Positions 16,789 to 24,794 of a DNA stretch of 64,000 nt are shown piece by piece. Where the stretch lies: the NCBI GenBank assembly GCA_013153495.1, contig JAADEH010000012.1, positions 310,001 through 374,000 of the forward strand. Direction: 5' to 3'. A program made the position numbers and the translations under genes. How positions within the stretch are numbered: the stretch's first letter is position 1; each line of letters begins with the position of its first letter. The notes under the pieces are model-generated. The model was not told the DNA's origin, made no database searches, and saw nothing but the letters and a program-made list of their open reading frames with translations. This DNA is from Aquificota bacterium. Its GTDB lineage: Bacteria; Aquificota; Aquificia; Aquificales; Aquificaceae.

Positions 16789-17840
16789 GTTTAGAACCTC
16801 TCCTGTGGTTGGGTGCTCCCTCGGAAGGAGGGTTCCTCGTTCCCGATGCTAAAGCCACGCAGAGTTCCATGTATGGTCCCCGGGGAGTTTTCTACGACGG
16901 GAAGCACCTGATAGTGGCGGATACAGGAAATCATAGGGTTCTGATATGGTTCTCCCTTCCCGATAGGGACCACGCTCCGGCGGATGTGGTTTTGGGGCAG
17001 AGGGACTTTTTCTCGGACAGCCCCAATGCGGGCGGGGATACCACGGTAGGTATGTATATGCCCTGCGGTGTGTGGGTCAAGGAGGGAATGCTCTTCGTGG
17101 CGGATTCGTGGAACCACAGAGTTTTGGTGTGGGAAGAAATCCCCACCGAGTGCGGAAAGAAGCCGGACATAGTCATAGGTCAGGACAGCCTGCTTGAAAC
17201 CGAGCCTACCAAGGGGGAGAACTCACCTGCAAACGGTTTTTTCTGGTGCTACGGGGTGGGATTTTCGGGGGATACCTTCTTCGTGTGCGACACGGGTAAC
17301 CGCAGGGTTTTAGGGTGGGAGAGTGTCCCCGAGGGCAGGAAGGAAGCGGACATAGTGTTAGAAGGCTTCGGGTGGGCACATGCGGTTGTAGGAAACGGTA
17401 GCATGACCTTTGTGGCAGATGCGGGAAAGCACAGGGTCTTGGGGTGGAAGGGAGTTCCCGACACAGACACGGAACCTTGCGTAATATTGGGGCAGGAGAG
17501 CCTGAGGGAAGTGGTCGATTGGACCGGAATGCCTCAGAACGAAAGGACACTAAGGTTCCCTTATGGGGTGAGTTTGACGGACCGCTTTCTGGCTGTGGCT
17601 GATACTACCAACAACAGGGTTTTGCTGTGGACACCTGTCCCCCGAGAGGGTGCCTTTCTCCCCGCTTGCGGTGTCGTCGGGCAGGACAGCTTCCAAGAGG
17701 TGGGTGAGAATAAGCTCAAAGGTGTTTATAAGGACACTCTGTGCTGGTCCTACGGGGTTCACCTGTGGGAGGACTTGGTTTTTGTGGCGGATACGGGGAA
17801 CAACAGGATAACGGTCTGGAAGCTCAGGGAATGTATATAA
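16767..17840 (+). CDS. NHL-repeat beta-propeller protein of the hydrogenase operon
   Basis: 357 residues made of six NHL repeats, each with a motif such as 'VADTGNHRVLIW', 'VADSWNHRVLVW', 'VCDTGNRRVLGW', 'VADAGKHRVLGW', 'VADTTNNRVLLW' and 'VADTGNNRITVW', so a complete six-bladed propeller is likely. No signal peptide is seen, so it is probably cytosolic and a protein-protein platform. I use the ATG at 16767, 22 bases inside the NifU-Rieske gene; a longer frame from 16710 adds residues that do not fit. It is the last gene of the group 2 operon and its end overlaps the convergent ferredoxin gene by 17 bases. Confidence 0.82.
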   Translation: MDICQALSLEPLLWLGAPSEGGFLVPDAKATQSSMYGPRGVFYDGKHLIVADTGNHRVLIWFSLPDRDHAPADVVLGQRDFFSDSPNAGGDTTVGMYMPCGVWVKEGMLFVADSWNHRVLVWEEIPTECGKKPDIVIGQDSLLETEPTKGENSPANGFFWCYGVGFSGDTFFVCDTGNRRVLGWESVPEGRKEADIVLEGFGWAHAVVGNGSMTFVADAGKHRVLGWKGVPDTDTEPCVILGQESLREVVDWTGMPQNERTLRFPYGVSLTDRFLAVADTTNNRVLLWTPVPREGAFLPACGVVGQDSFQEVGENKLKGVYKDTLCWSYGVHLWEDLVFVADTGNNRITVWKLRECI

Positions 17841-18114
17841 CCACGTCCCCTTTGCCGTTCAGCTTTGCCTGACAGGACAACCTCTCCCTCTCGTCCAAAC
17901 CGAACTCCTCTATGGAGTCAAGCTCCTCGAATTGAGGAGGATATAGGTTCTCCATACCTTCAAGAACTATGACCTTACAGGAGGAGCACTGTCCGTGCCC
18001 ACCGCAGGCGCTGTCAATCTCGTATCCGTGCCTGTATAGGATTTCCATTATGCTCTGGTTTTCCATACCTTCAAACTCACGGTTGCCGAGGTTCAGGACT
18101 CTCACCTTCGGCAT
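17824..18114 (-). CDS. [2Fe-2S] ferredoxin
   Basis: 96 residues with the plant/adrenodoxin-type ligand spacing: 'SACGGHGQCSSCKV' near 36-48 and the fourth cysteine in 'RLSCQAKL' near 80. The cluster would serve single-electron transfer. It is the last gene of the minus-strand hydrogenase operon, overlapping the HupH-like gene by 38 bases, with 'gaggtgaggt' before its ATG. It may carry electrons for either hydrogenase or act in cofactor assembly; the sequence does not decide. Confidence 0.85.
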   Translation of the reverse strand: MPKVRVLNLGNREFEGMENQSIMEILYRHGYEIDSACGGHGQCSSCKVIVLEGMENLYPPQFEELDSIEEFGLDERERLSCQAKLNGKGDVVIYIP

Positions 18115-18481
18115 TAGACCTCACCTCTCTGAGCCTCTCTTCTAAAACCTTTATAGACTCCTTTATATCTTCCTTATGAGCGCAGGCGAGCTTGGGAAAG
18201 TCCGTTATCTCTATGGTTTCGAGGACTGGTTTTCGGTCTCTGTCGTAAATAATCCCTATCCACACTCCGTATATGCCCGTCTCTCTCCACTCCGCAGGTT
18301 GGGTTTTGGAGGAATAACTTATCTTTACGCTTCCCTCTCCGAGAACGTCGAGTATCACTTCCCTGTCCTGCGGGGTTATGGGTAGCTTGTTTATGTAGAT
18401 TATGTGTTCCCGTCCGCTTTCGTAGAACTCCTTCAGAGCTTCGAGTATCTCGTTCAGTATGGGAATTGCGTTCATCAGCAT
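18077..18481 (-). CDS. hupH: HupH/HyaF-type hydrogenase expression protein (C-terminal domain only)
   Basis: 134 residues matching the conserved C-terminal region of HupH/HyaF: 'LPITPQDREVILDVLGEG', the following 'WRETGIYGVWIG' and 'ETIEITDFP'. Proteins of this group assist maturation of the small subunit of exported uptake hydrogenases. Typical HyaF/HupH proteins are about twice as long, so this is a short form with one domain. It starts 7 bases inside the end of the HyaE-like gene, with 'ggag' before the ATG. Confidence 0.72.
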   Translation of the reverse strand: MLMNAIPILNEILEALKEFYESGREHIIYINKLPITPQDREVILDVLGEGSVKISYSSKTQPAEWRETGIYGVWIGIIYDRDRKPVLETIEITDFPKLACAHKEDIKESIKVLEERLREVRSNAEGESPEPRQP

Positions 18482-18816
18482 ATCAGCTTCTCCAAGGCTC
18501 GGTTGTATTCGGACCAGCTCTTTATTCCTTCGAGTTTTTCTACGGCGGAGCCGTCTTTAAAAATAATTATTACGGGAGAAAAGTATATTCCGAGGTCGGA
18601 AAGACCTTCGGTTTCGTCTATGTCGCACCAGAAGAACTTTACCTTTTCACCGAAACTCTTTGCCAGCTCCGGGAAGACTATGTCAACGTCGAAAATCTCC
18701 CTTATCTTCTCAAAGTCCTTTTGAGAACGAACGTAGAGGACGAAGGTTTCCCCCTTGGAGATTAAGTCTCTCAAATCCGAGCCTTTTAGCTTGGGTATTT
18801 TCTCGAGCCTCTTCAT
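18475..18816 (-). CDS. hupG: HyaE/HupG-like thioredoxin-fold chaperone
   Basis: 113 residues with a thioredoxin fold pattern: 'ETFVLYVRS', 'VKFFWCDIDETEG', and the cis-proline 'FSPVIIIFKDG'. The CxxC redox site is absent, as in HyaE/HupG, which bind the Tat signal peptide of the hydrogenase small subunit and hold it until assembly is finished. The small subunit of this operon has such a Tat signal, consistent with the assignment. It overlaps both neighbours by a few bases. A generic thioredoxin-like protein is the alternative. Confidence 0.7.
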   Translation of the reverse strand: MKRLEKIPKLKGSDLRDLISKGETFVLYVRSQKDFEKIREIFDVDIVFPELAKSFGEKVKFFWCDIDETEGLSDLGIYFSPVIIIFKDGSAVEKLEGIKSWSEYNRALEKLIC

Positions 18817-19007
18817 GGGTTTTCTTTCTTGAGCTTAGAGAGGGCAAAAACTGCCACTCCCGCAAGGGCTATTAGAGCACCTGCTAAGAGAAGGTCTTCT
18901 ACATGCAGGAAGCCTATGTGTTCGTGGGGAGCCGGCTTTATGTGGGCAAAGGAGAAACCTACAAATAGTCCGAGAGCTGTAAACAGCTTTTTGAGCATCT
19001 TTATCAC
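18813..19007 (-). CDS. Small His-rich exported/membrane protein, paralogue in the group 1 operon
   Basis: 64 residues: signal-like start ('LFTALGLFVGFSFA'), then 'HIKPAPHEHIGFLHVED', a transmembrane helix ('LIALAGVAVFALS') and a Lys-rich tail. It matches the protein at 14406-14600 in length, order and in the pattern FA-H-x-K-P-x-HIG-x-LH-x-ED. Cleavage after 'SFA' would again leave an N-terminal histidine. Position between the protease and HyaE-like genes points to hydrogenase assembly or metal supply at the membrane; function is unknown. Confidence 0.72.
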   Translation of the reverse strand: MIKMLKKLFTALGLFVGFSFAHIKPAPHEHIGFLHVEDLLLAGALIALAGVAVFALSKLKKENP

Positions 19008-19498
19008 CTCCTCAGAGTTTTTTCAAGGACCTCCACACCCCACTCCCTCAGCTGGGACAGAGCTTCATCTAAGAGTTTTTCCATGTTGTTCATAACCTCG
19101 GGGGAAAGTTCCGTGCCCATGTCTATTACTTTTGGCTCGAGTCCCATAACGACTATCTCCTTGAGTTTGTTCCCTTTTAGCTCCAACAGTCCGAGGACTT
19201 CCTGAAAGCCTATTTCGTGCATGGAGACTTTATTTCTAAAGTATTTCCTCACCTCCTCTCCCTTGAACTTGTAGAAGGTTCCCGGGGGTCCTCCTCCCGA
19301 AATTGCGTCGAGGACCAAGAGAAGTTCCGCATCCTCTATAAAGTAGAGGAGGTCTATCCCTATGGTTCCTCCGTCTATAAGCTCTACGGGAGGGTCAAAG
19401 TCGAACCTTTGCCTGAGCGTCTCAACCGCTACCACTCCGAGACCTTCGTCGGAGAGTATGGTGTTTCCTATACCGAGAACGGTAATCTTTTTGCTCAC
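19004..19498 (-). CDS. hyaD: Hydrogenase maturation protease (HyaD/HupD)
   Basis: 164 residues, the standard length. 'LGIGNTILSDEGLG' at 5-18 and 'LLVLDAISGGGPPGTF' carry the acidic residues that read the nickel site; 'DMGTELSPEV' is the C-terminal signature. It should remove the tail after the L2 histidine of the group 1 large subunit encoded upstream. It overlaps both the cytochrome gene and the small membrane protein gene by 4 bases. A second, longer protease serves the group 2 enzyme. Confidence 0.9.
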   Translation of the reverse strand: MSKKITVLGIGNTILSDEGLGVVAVETLRQRFDFDPPVELIDGGTIGIDLLYFIEDAELLLVLDAISGGGPPGTFYKFKGEEVRKYFRNKVSMHEIGFQEVLGLLELKGNKLKEIVVMGLEPKVIDMGTELSPEVMNNMEKLLDEALSQLREWGVEVLEKTLRR

Positions 19499-20196
19499 TT
19501 GAGGTCCTCCGCATCGAAAGGTTCCTTCTTAAAGAACTTGTATCCGCTGAACATGGAGGAAATTTCTCCGTCCCTTTTGACTATGTCCTCCCTGACGACC
19601 ATATAGACGTGGACTATTGCAAAGAGGATTATTATCCACGCTATCCAGTGATGCCACATGTGGGTTGGAAACTCACCACCGAGTGCCCACACCACCCAAC
19701 CAAAGATAGATGCCCAGAAGCCTTCCGGGTCGGAAAGCCCATACATGGCAAAGCCCGTAACTATCATGAAAAAGATGGCAAGGTAAATGAAGAAGTAAGC
19801 GGTTCTCGCAAGGTGATTTCTCACGTGGGGGACGACTTCCTTTGAAGATTTCAGAAGCAGATACTCCTGAACCGTTTCGAATATTGAAAACCAGTATTCT
19901 GCGGTCCAGAATTTGGGGATGAAGAGCCTGTCCCTTTTGCTCGTAAGGGCTATCAGTATGCGGAAGATAAAGCTCGCAAGAAGAATGTATCCCGCTATGA
20001 AGTGAACCTCCCTCACAAGTCCCATGGTCAGCGTTTCCCCGTGGGCAAGAGCAGGCTCTATGCCTTGAGAACCGATAAAGAAGGGGTTTCCTATGTATAT
20101 TCCCGTTGCGAAGAGAACCATTATGCTCAGGAAGTTTATCCAGTGCCATATCCTCAAGGAGGGACTGAAAACGTAAAGCCTCTTAATGTTGTTCAT
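19495..20196 (-). CDS. hyaC: Ni/Fe-hydrogenase b-type cytochrome subunit
   Basis: 233 residues with four transmembrane helices; anchors the periplasmic hydrogenase and passes electrons from H2 to the quinone pool through two b hemes. Heme-ligand candidates: 'LRIWHWINFLSI' near residue 17, 'EVHFIAGYILL' near 64, and 'WHHWIAWIII' with 'VHVYMVV' near 190-205. Lies 16 bases after the large subunit gene. Length and topology are normal for HyaC/HupZ. Confidence 0.9.
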   Translation of the reverse strand: MNNIKRLYVFSPSLRIWHWINFLSIMVLFATGIYIGNPFFIGSQGIEPALAHGETLTMGLVREVHFIAGYILLASFIFRILIALTSKRDRLFIPKFWTAEYWFSIFETVQEYLLLKSSKEVVPHVRNHLARTAYFFIYLAIFFMIVTGFAMYGLSDPEGFWASIFGWVVWALGGEFPTHMWHHWIAWIIILFAIVHVYMVVREDIVKRDGEISSMFSGYKFFKKEPFDAEDLK

Positions 20197-20211
20197 GACA
20201 GAGACCTCCCT

Positions 20212-22113
20212 TTAACACGATGGCGCTCCTCCCTGCACCTTAACTTTCAGTATCTCCTCTCCCTTGGAGTTGTAGAGGTGGGTGGAGCATGCCAGACAAG
20301 GGTCGAAGGAACGAATGCCCTTGAGAACTTCAACGGGCTTTTCGGGGATTTTAACTACGGTGTCCTTCATGCACTCTTCGAAGGCTCCCTGACCACCCAT
20401 GGGGTCTCTCGCTCCACCGTTCCAGGTGGTCGGAACTACGCACTGGTAGTTTTTAACCTTTCCGTTTTCTATGATGCACCAGTGTCCGAGAGCACCTCTT
20501 GGAGCTTCCGTAAGACCTATTCCCTTGGCTTCCTTGGGCCATGTCGAAGGGTCCCACTTTTCCATGTTGGCTACGGCAGTGTCTCCGGCCTTTATGTTGT
20601 CGTAGAGCTTTTTGAGGAAGTATAGGTTTGCCGCAACCGCAATTTGGGCTTCGAGTCCCCTCGCAGCTGTTCTTCCGACGGTTGTGGGTAGCCATACGTG
20701 GGGTGGAAGTCCGAGCACCTTCGACACGGTATCTATCTGATTGACGACCATTTCGTCGAGCCAGGAGGGTTTTACGTGTCCCTGCTTTACAGCTGTGTAT
20801 GTGATTATGTATCTCGCAAGGGGTCCTACCTCGCAGGGTTTTCCTCTCCAGCGGGGAGACTTTATCCAGGAATACTTACCCTGCTCGTCCAGATACTTCC
20901 AGTGGGTCTTGGTTCCCTCCTTGGGACCGGTGTAGTTGGGTTCCGTTATTCCCTCCCAGGGGTGAAGCCCCTTACTCTCGTCCGGATACTTATACCAGGA
21001 GTGAGCAACGAATTCCTGAATTACATCCGGGTCCGCAAAGTCCTTACCTACTAAGGGGTAATACTTCGCTTTATCTACACCTTGGGCAAAATCTTCCACA
21101 ACACCGTTGGAGTGGTAGAGTATCTTTTTGTGGTAATCTCCCGTTTTTATGCCCTCGTAGGGTTCGTCGGGAAAGTCTCCGTATCCTATTACTCTCTTCT
21201 TGGAAAGACCTCCTCCGTAGGTCCATCCCTTATTCACGTATATGTGTCCGATAGCGAGCAGGTCTATGAGGTAGAAGAGGTTTACCGCTTCCGCTTGGGT
21301 ATATAAGGCATCTTCCACAACCGCAAGCCTCTCCGCATTTACGGGAGCGTTCATGTCGTCCATCGATATGGAGCAGTTGACACCACCTACTATGTAGTGG
21401 GGATGGGGGTTTTTACCACCGAAAATGACCTGCGGTATAAATAGCTCTCTCTGAACGTCAAGCATGTTGAGGTAGTGAGCTACCGCTATCAGGTGAACTT
21501 CCGGGGGAAGCAACTTGTAATCCGGGTGGTCCCACCAGTGAGCGGCGAATATGCCGAGCTGTCCGCTTTCTACCAGCTTCTTTATCTTTTCCTGAAAGGT
21601 TCTGAAGTATCCGGGGGTAGCTTTGGGAAACTTTTTGGGATAAGCCCTGCGACCGAGAGGGTCAGGCATAAGGTCTCCTACAGCTCCGTAAGTCTCCAAA
21701 AGCTTGTTCTGGAGGGCGGCGGTCTGAACGGGGTCAGCCTTCAGGGCTTCTATGGGGGATACCCAGTCCAAAGCGTGCAGGTGGTAAAAGTGAACTACGT
21801 GGTCGTGAACCTGAAGAGAACCATACATTATGTTCCTTATGTAGTTGGCGTTTTTGGGAATTGTGATTTCTAAGGCGTCCTCTACCGCTCTGAGAGATGC
21901 CTGGGCGTGTATAGAGGTGCAAACACCGCATATCCTCTGGGTGAAAGCCCAGACGTCCCTGGGGTCTCTGTCCCGGACTATAAGTTCTATTCCCCTGAAC
22001 ATGGTTCCGCAGGAAACGGCGTCCTTTATCTGTCCCGTGTTTTCGTCAACCATTATCTCGATTCTCAAATGTCCCTCAATTCTTGTTACGGGGTCAACTA
22101 CCACTCTCTTCAT
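20212..22113 (-). CDS. hyaB: Group 1 [NiFe]-hydrogenase large subunit
   Basis: Catalytic subunit of the membrane-bound, oxygen-side-facing uptake hydrogenase, 633 residues. L1 'RICGVCTSIHA' (60-70) and L2 'DPCLACSTH' (604-612) provide the four cysteines for the NiFe(CN)2CO site. The 21 residues after His612 are the peptide removed by the protease. Exported together with the Tat-bearing small subunit. 'aggaggtg' precedes the ATG, 13 bases after the small subunit stop. Confidence 0.94.
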   Translation of the reverse strand: MKRVVVDPVTRIEGHLRIEIMVDENTGQIKDAVSCGTMFRGIELIVRDRDPRDVWAFTQRICGVCTSIHAQASLRAVEDALEITIPKNANYIRNIMYGSLQVHDHVVHFYHLHALDWVSPIEALKADPVQTAALQNKLLETYGAVGDLMPDPLGRRAYPKKFPKATPGYFRTFQEKIKKLVESGQLGIFAAHWWDHPDYKLLPPEVHLIAVAHYLNMLDVQRELFIPQVIFGGKNPHPHYIVGGVNCSISMDDMNAPVNAERLAVVEDALYTQAEAVNLFYLIDLLAIGHIYVNKGWTYGGGLSKKRVIGYGDFPDEPYEGIKTGDYHKKILYHSNGVVEDFAQGVDKAKYYPLVGKDFADPDVIQEFVAHSWYKYPDESKGLHPWEGITEPNYTGPKEGTKTHWKYLDEQGKYSWIKSPRWRGKPCEVGPLARYIITYTAVKQGHVKPSWLDEMVVNQIDTVSKVLGLPPHVWLPTTVGRTAARGLEAQIAVAANLYFLKKLYDNIKAGDTAVANMEKWDPSTWPKEAKGIGLTEAPRGALGHWCIIENGKVKNYQCVVPTTWNGGARDPMGGQGAFEECMKDTVVKIPEKPVEVLKGIRSFDPCLACSTHLYNSKGEEILKVKVQGGAPSC

Positions 22114-22126
22114 CCTTTACACCTCC

Positions 22127-23188
22127 TCAGTCTTCTTTATTTCCAGAGTTCCTAAGTTTGGTAGCTATGCCGTGGACTATGGCTCCTCCCACCGCTGCGG
22201 CTGCCGCTACCGCACCGACCTTGTCCGCATTGGTTTCCTGTTTGGGAACGGGTATGTTGGTAAGTCTTTCGTAGAAGGGTCCGTTGTCCCAGAAGTTGTC
22301 CTCCGCACAACCTATGCATCCGTGTCCGGACTGTATGGGATAGGAGAGTCCGTTATACCACCTCATGCTACCGCACTGATTGTAGGTCGTGGGTCCTCTG
22401 CAACCTACCTTGTAAAGACACCATCCCTTCTTTGCTCCCTCGTCGTCGAACCTCTCTACGAACTGACCTGCGTTGAAGAAAGCTCTGCGGTAGCAGGTGT
22501 CGTGAATTCTGTTTCCGTAAAACATCTTCGGTCTTCCCTGAGAGTCGAGGGGTGGTATGCGGTCGAAGAGAACCATATACATGATTACACCGGTCATGAC
22601 TTCCGCTATTGGGGGACAGCCGGGAACTTTGATTATGGGTTTATCCTTTATCACCTTGTGGACGGGGACTGCGGTTGTGGGGTTTGGTCTTGCTGCCTGA
22701 ACGCATCCCCAGGAAGCGCAGGAACCCCAGGCTATTACGGCTTTAGCTCCTTCGGCGGATTCTTTGAGGTGCTCTACGAAGGGCTTTCCGTTTACTATGC
22801 AGAACATACCTTCCTCTCCGAGGGGCGGGTTGCCTTCCACGGCGAGTATGTAGTTTCCCCAGTATTCCTTCATGACCTTTTTCCTGTGTTCCTCAACGGC
22901 GTCTCCCGCTGCGGCGGAAAGGGTATCGTCGTATTCGAGGGAAATCATGGATAGGACCACATCGGAAGCTAAGGGGGTTGCCGACCTTATGAAGGATTCG
23001 GAGCAACAGGTGCACTCTAAACCGTGTATCCATATAACGGGAACTCTGGGTTTTGTTTCCATGGCTCGGACCACGGTGGGAACCATTGAGGGGGCAAGTC
23101 CCATAAGTCCCGTTATGGCGGTGGCGAATTTTAGGAAGTCTCTCCTACTGACTCCGTGTCGTTTGAAGGCTTCCCAGAAGGTTTCCAT
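22127..23188 (-). CDS. hyaA: Group 1 [NiFe]-hydrogenase small subunit, Tat-exported
   Basis: Iron-sulfur subunit, 353 residues. The start at 23188 is set by two stacked ribosome sites ('ggaggtggaggt') and gives a Tat signal with 'SRRDFLKF' at 14-21. Cluster ligands begin at 'LECTCCSES' and continue through 'WGSCASWGC', 'VPGCPP', 'HDTCYRR', '[10 protein letters not shown]', '[10 protein letters not shown]'. A C-terminal hydrophobic helix ('[17 protein letters not shown]') anchors it in the membrane. The ligand set has a normal CxxC at the proximal site, so this is a standard rather than six-cysteine O2-tolerant form as far as I can see. First gene of the minus-strand operon. Confidence 0.93.
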   Translation of the reverse strand: METFWEAFKRHGVSRRDFLKFATAITGLMGLAPSMVPTVVRAMETKPRVPVIWIHGLECTCCSESFIRSATPLASDVVLSMISLEYDDTLSAAAGDAVEEHRKKVMKEYWGNYILAVEGNPPLGEEGMFCIVNGKPFVEHLKESAEGAKAVIAWGSCASWGCVQAARPNPTTAVPVHKVIKDKPIIKVPGCPPIAEVMTGVIMYMVLFDRIPPLDSQGRPKMFYGNRIHDTCYRRAFFNAGQFVERFDDEGAKKGWCLYKVGCRGPTTYNQCGSMRWYNGLSYPIQSGHGCIGCAEDNFWDNGPFYERLTNIPVPKQETNADKVGAVAAAAAVGGAIVHGIATKLRNSGNKED

Positions 23189-23205
23189 ACCTCCACCTCC
23201 TTGAA

Positions 23206-23219
23206 TGAACAATTGTTCA
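23206..23219. promoter_or_regulatory. Perfect 14-bp palindrome (TGAACAATTGTTCA), likely TetR operator
   Basis: The palindrome lies 17 bases before the hydrogenase small subunit ATG and directly after a TATATT hexamer (23219-23224 on the minus strand), a position suited to repression. A near copy (GAACAATCGTTC, minus strand) stands before hypB, whose operon includes a TetR-family gene. This shared site is the basis for calling it an operator of that regulator. Confidence 0.6.
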
Positions 23220-23251
23220 ATATACTGACATAGGTCAGTCTGGCGTGTCAA
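23219..23251 (-). promoter_or_regulatory. Candidate promoter of the group 1 hydrogenase operon
   Basis: On the minus strand TTGACA (23246-23251) is followed 21 bases later by TATATT (23219-23224). The spacer is longer than the usual 17 and contains a perfect inverted repeat, ACTGAC-ATAG-GTCAGT (23224-23239). A long spacer with a dyad inside is reminiscent of promoters that need an activator, but no matching regulator is identified. The TATATT also abuts the TGAACAATTGTTCA palindrome. Confidence 0.45.
23224..23239. repeat. Inverted repeat ACTGAC-N4-GTCAGT in the hydrogenase promoter spacer
   Basis: Six-base arms pair perfectly around ATAG. It sits between the -35-like and -10-like hexamers of the hydrogenase promoter and differs from the TetR-type palindrome next to it, so a second DNA-binding protein may act here. 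It was not found again in front of hypB. Confidence 0.45.
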
Positions 23252-23272
23252 GGAAGAATTTTTTAGGGGTCT

Positions 23273-23289
23273 TATAAGAGGCTCTTATA
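23273..23289. repeat. Inverted repeat TATAAGAG-G-CTCTTATA at the GGDEF gene end
   Basis: Eight-base arms pair perfectly around one base. The repeat overlaps the stop codon of the GGDEF gene and precedes the hydrogenase promoter. The loop is too short for a good RNA hairpin unless two base pairs open, and no T-run follows on the minus strand, so a terminator is doubtful; a protein-binding site is equally possible. Confidence 0.3.
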
Positions 23290-24136
23290 GAACTTCTACT
23301 CTGTTTTTGCCTTTCTCCTTGGCTAAATACATGGCTCGGTCAACTCGGTTGAAGAGGGTTTCGGGGTTTTCCCCTTCCCTCATGCAGGTTACACCTATGC
23401 TTACGGTTATCCTTCCTACTCCGGTTCTCTTGTCTTCTACTCTTCTTCTTATTCTGTTTGCCACCTTCAGGGCTTCTGCGGGTCTGGTTTCCGGTAAAAC
23501 TACGAGGAATTCTTCCCCTCCGAACCTACCGACGAAGTCGGTCCTTCTAATCTCTTCTTTTATAATCTGGGCTACTTCCTTTATGACCTTGTCTCCGGTC
23601 AGGTGTCCGTAGGTGTCGTTTATCTCTTTGAAGTTGTCGAGGTCTATAAAGAGCAGGGAAAGGTCCTTTTTGTATCTCGATGCTCTCTCGACCTCCTGGT
23701 TTAAGAGGTTTTCTATCTTTTTTCTGTTGTAAAAGCCTGTGAGGCTGTCTATTTCCGCTAAGAACTTGAATTCTCGAATTATGTCGGTTATGTATCCGTC
23801 TAAGTATAGTTCCATAAAGAGGTCTTCGTCGAGTTTCTCAGCGACGAGAACGTGGTATTCTCCCGATTCGTGCTCGTGAAAGGCGTAGGAACGGCTTTCT
23901 GACTTGAGTTTTTTGACGGGGCAGGCGCTGTCTCCTTTAACTTCCCAGCAGGGTTTGTCGAGATTGTGGGTTATCTGATAGCACTTGCTTTTACTTTCGT
24001 GGTCCGGAAACTGTCTGCGGGCTTCGGGGTTCAAGAAAATGACGTTATATTCTCCGTCTATGACTACTATGGGTATTGGAAGGTTTTCGCAGTATTTGAG
24101 TATTCCATCACGGTGGATTTTTTTGAGTTTTCCCAC
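23285..24136 (-). CDS. PAS-GGDEF diguanylate cyclase
   Basis: 283 residues. An N-terminal PAS domain (about 12-115) contains 'CYQITHNLDKPC' and 'SACPVKKL', a cysteine arrangement seen in redox or ligand-sensing PAS domains. The GGDEF domain (about 130-283) has the active 'GGEEF' loop and the inhibitory I-site 'RRTD' five residues before it, so it should make cyclic di-GMP and be feedback-inhibited. It lies between the hydrogenase promoter and the tetR gene; the link to hydrogen metabolism is only by position. Confidence 0.88.
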   Translation of the reverse strand: MGKLKKIHRDGILKYCENLPIPIVVIDGEYNVIFLNPEARRQFPDHESKSKCYQITHNLDKPCWEVKGDSACPVKKLKSESRSYAFHEHESGEYHVLVAEKLDEDLFMELYLDGYITDIIREFKFLAEIDSLTGFYNRKKIENLLNQEVERASRYKKDLSLLFIDLDNFKEINDTYGHLTGDKVIKEVAQIIKEEIRRTDFVGRFGGEEFLVVLPETRPAEALKVANRIRRRVEDKRTGVGRITVSIGVTCMREGENPETLFNRVDRAMYLAKEKGKNRVEVL

Positions 24137-24188
24137 CGGCTTCCCTCCTACGAGTTTTAATTTATTTCTTCTTGCTTGAGTTAGTTTA

Positions 24189-24794
24189 TCACGCTTTGAG
24201 GGCGTTCCATATGTTGGTGGCTATTTCGTTGGCGTAGCTCATGAGGGGTTTTTCGAGGACTCCCTCTCCGTGAAGGAAAACTATTCCTCCCATGGGTCCC
24301 ATTACGGTAACGAAGGCGGAGAAGAAGTCCTGGTTTCTCAGCTCACCTCTTTCGACTCCGTTGGACAGGAGAACCATTATCTCGGTTACCACCTCCCCGA
24401 CGCAGGCAAAACCTTCACAGCCGTTTTCGAAAACCTCACGGTTGGAGAGAAAAACTCTGAGGAAGTAGTCTATAAGTTCGGGTTCCTTTAGGGATATTTC
24501 GAAGAAGCCTTCTACGAGTTTGCATATCTTGTCTTTGGTCGGAATGTCCTCTTCGTTTATGGCTCTGAGCCTCTGGGCTACCCACTTGGATACGGTCAGC
24601 ATGACCTCCTTGGCGAGTTCTTCCTTGGACTCAAAGTAGTTGTAGAGGTTTCCCACGCTCATGCCGAGTTCACGGGCTATGTCTGGCATTGTGGTGTTGT
24701 GGTATCCCTTTTTTGCAAAGAGCTTACAGGCGGTTCTTATTATCTGGAGCTTCTTTTCCTCTTTAAGTTTTGTTTTCAGGGTGCCGCTTCCCAT
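24189..24794 (-). CDS. TetR-family transcriptional regulator
   Basis: 201 residues. The N-terminal helix-turn-helix is clear: 'IIRTACKLFAKKGYHNTTMP' then 'IARELGMSVGNLYNYFES'. The C-terminal part is a helical ligand domain. It follows hypB directly, with no gap, so it shares the hypB promoter, which carries an imperfect GAAC(A/G)ATTGTTC palindrome; the same palindrome is before the group 1 hydrogenase. It therefore probably controls hydrogenase and hyp genes and itself. The inducer is unknown. Confidence 0.88.
   Translation of the reverse strand: MGSGTLKTKLKEEKKLQIIRTACKLFAKKGYHNTTMPDIARELGMSVGNLYNYFESKEELAKEVMLTVSKWVAQRLRAINEEDIPTKDKICKLVEGFFEISLKEPELIDYFLRVFLSNREVFENGCEGFACVGEVVTEIMVLLSNGVERGELRNQDFFSAFVTVMGPMGGIVFLHGEGVLEKPLMSYANEIATNIWNALKA

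Noticed and set aside
21845-22954. A 369-codon open frame on the plus strand
   Set aside because: It lies antisense to the hydrogenase large and small subunit genes, whose motifs are complete; its protein is Ser/Val/Gly-rich with no family pattern, as expected from a shadow frame.
23189-23251. Earlier start for the group 1 small subunit
   Set aside because: It would place 21 residues before the Tat signal and cover the promoter and the ribosome sites.
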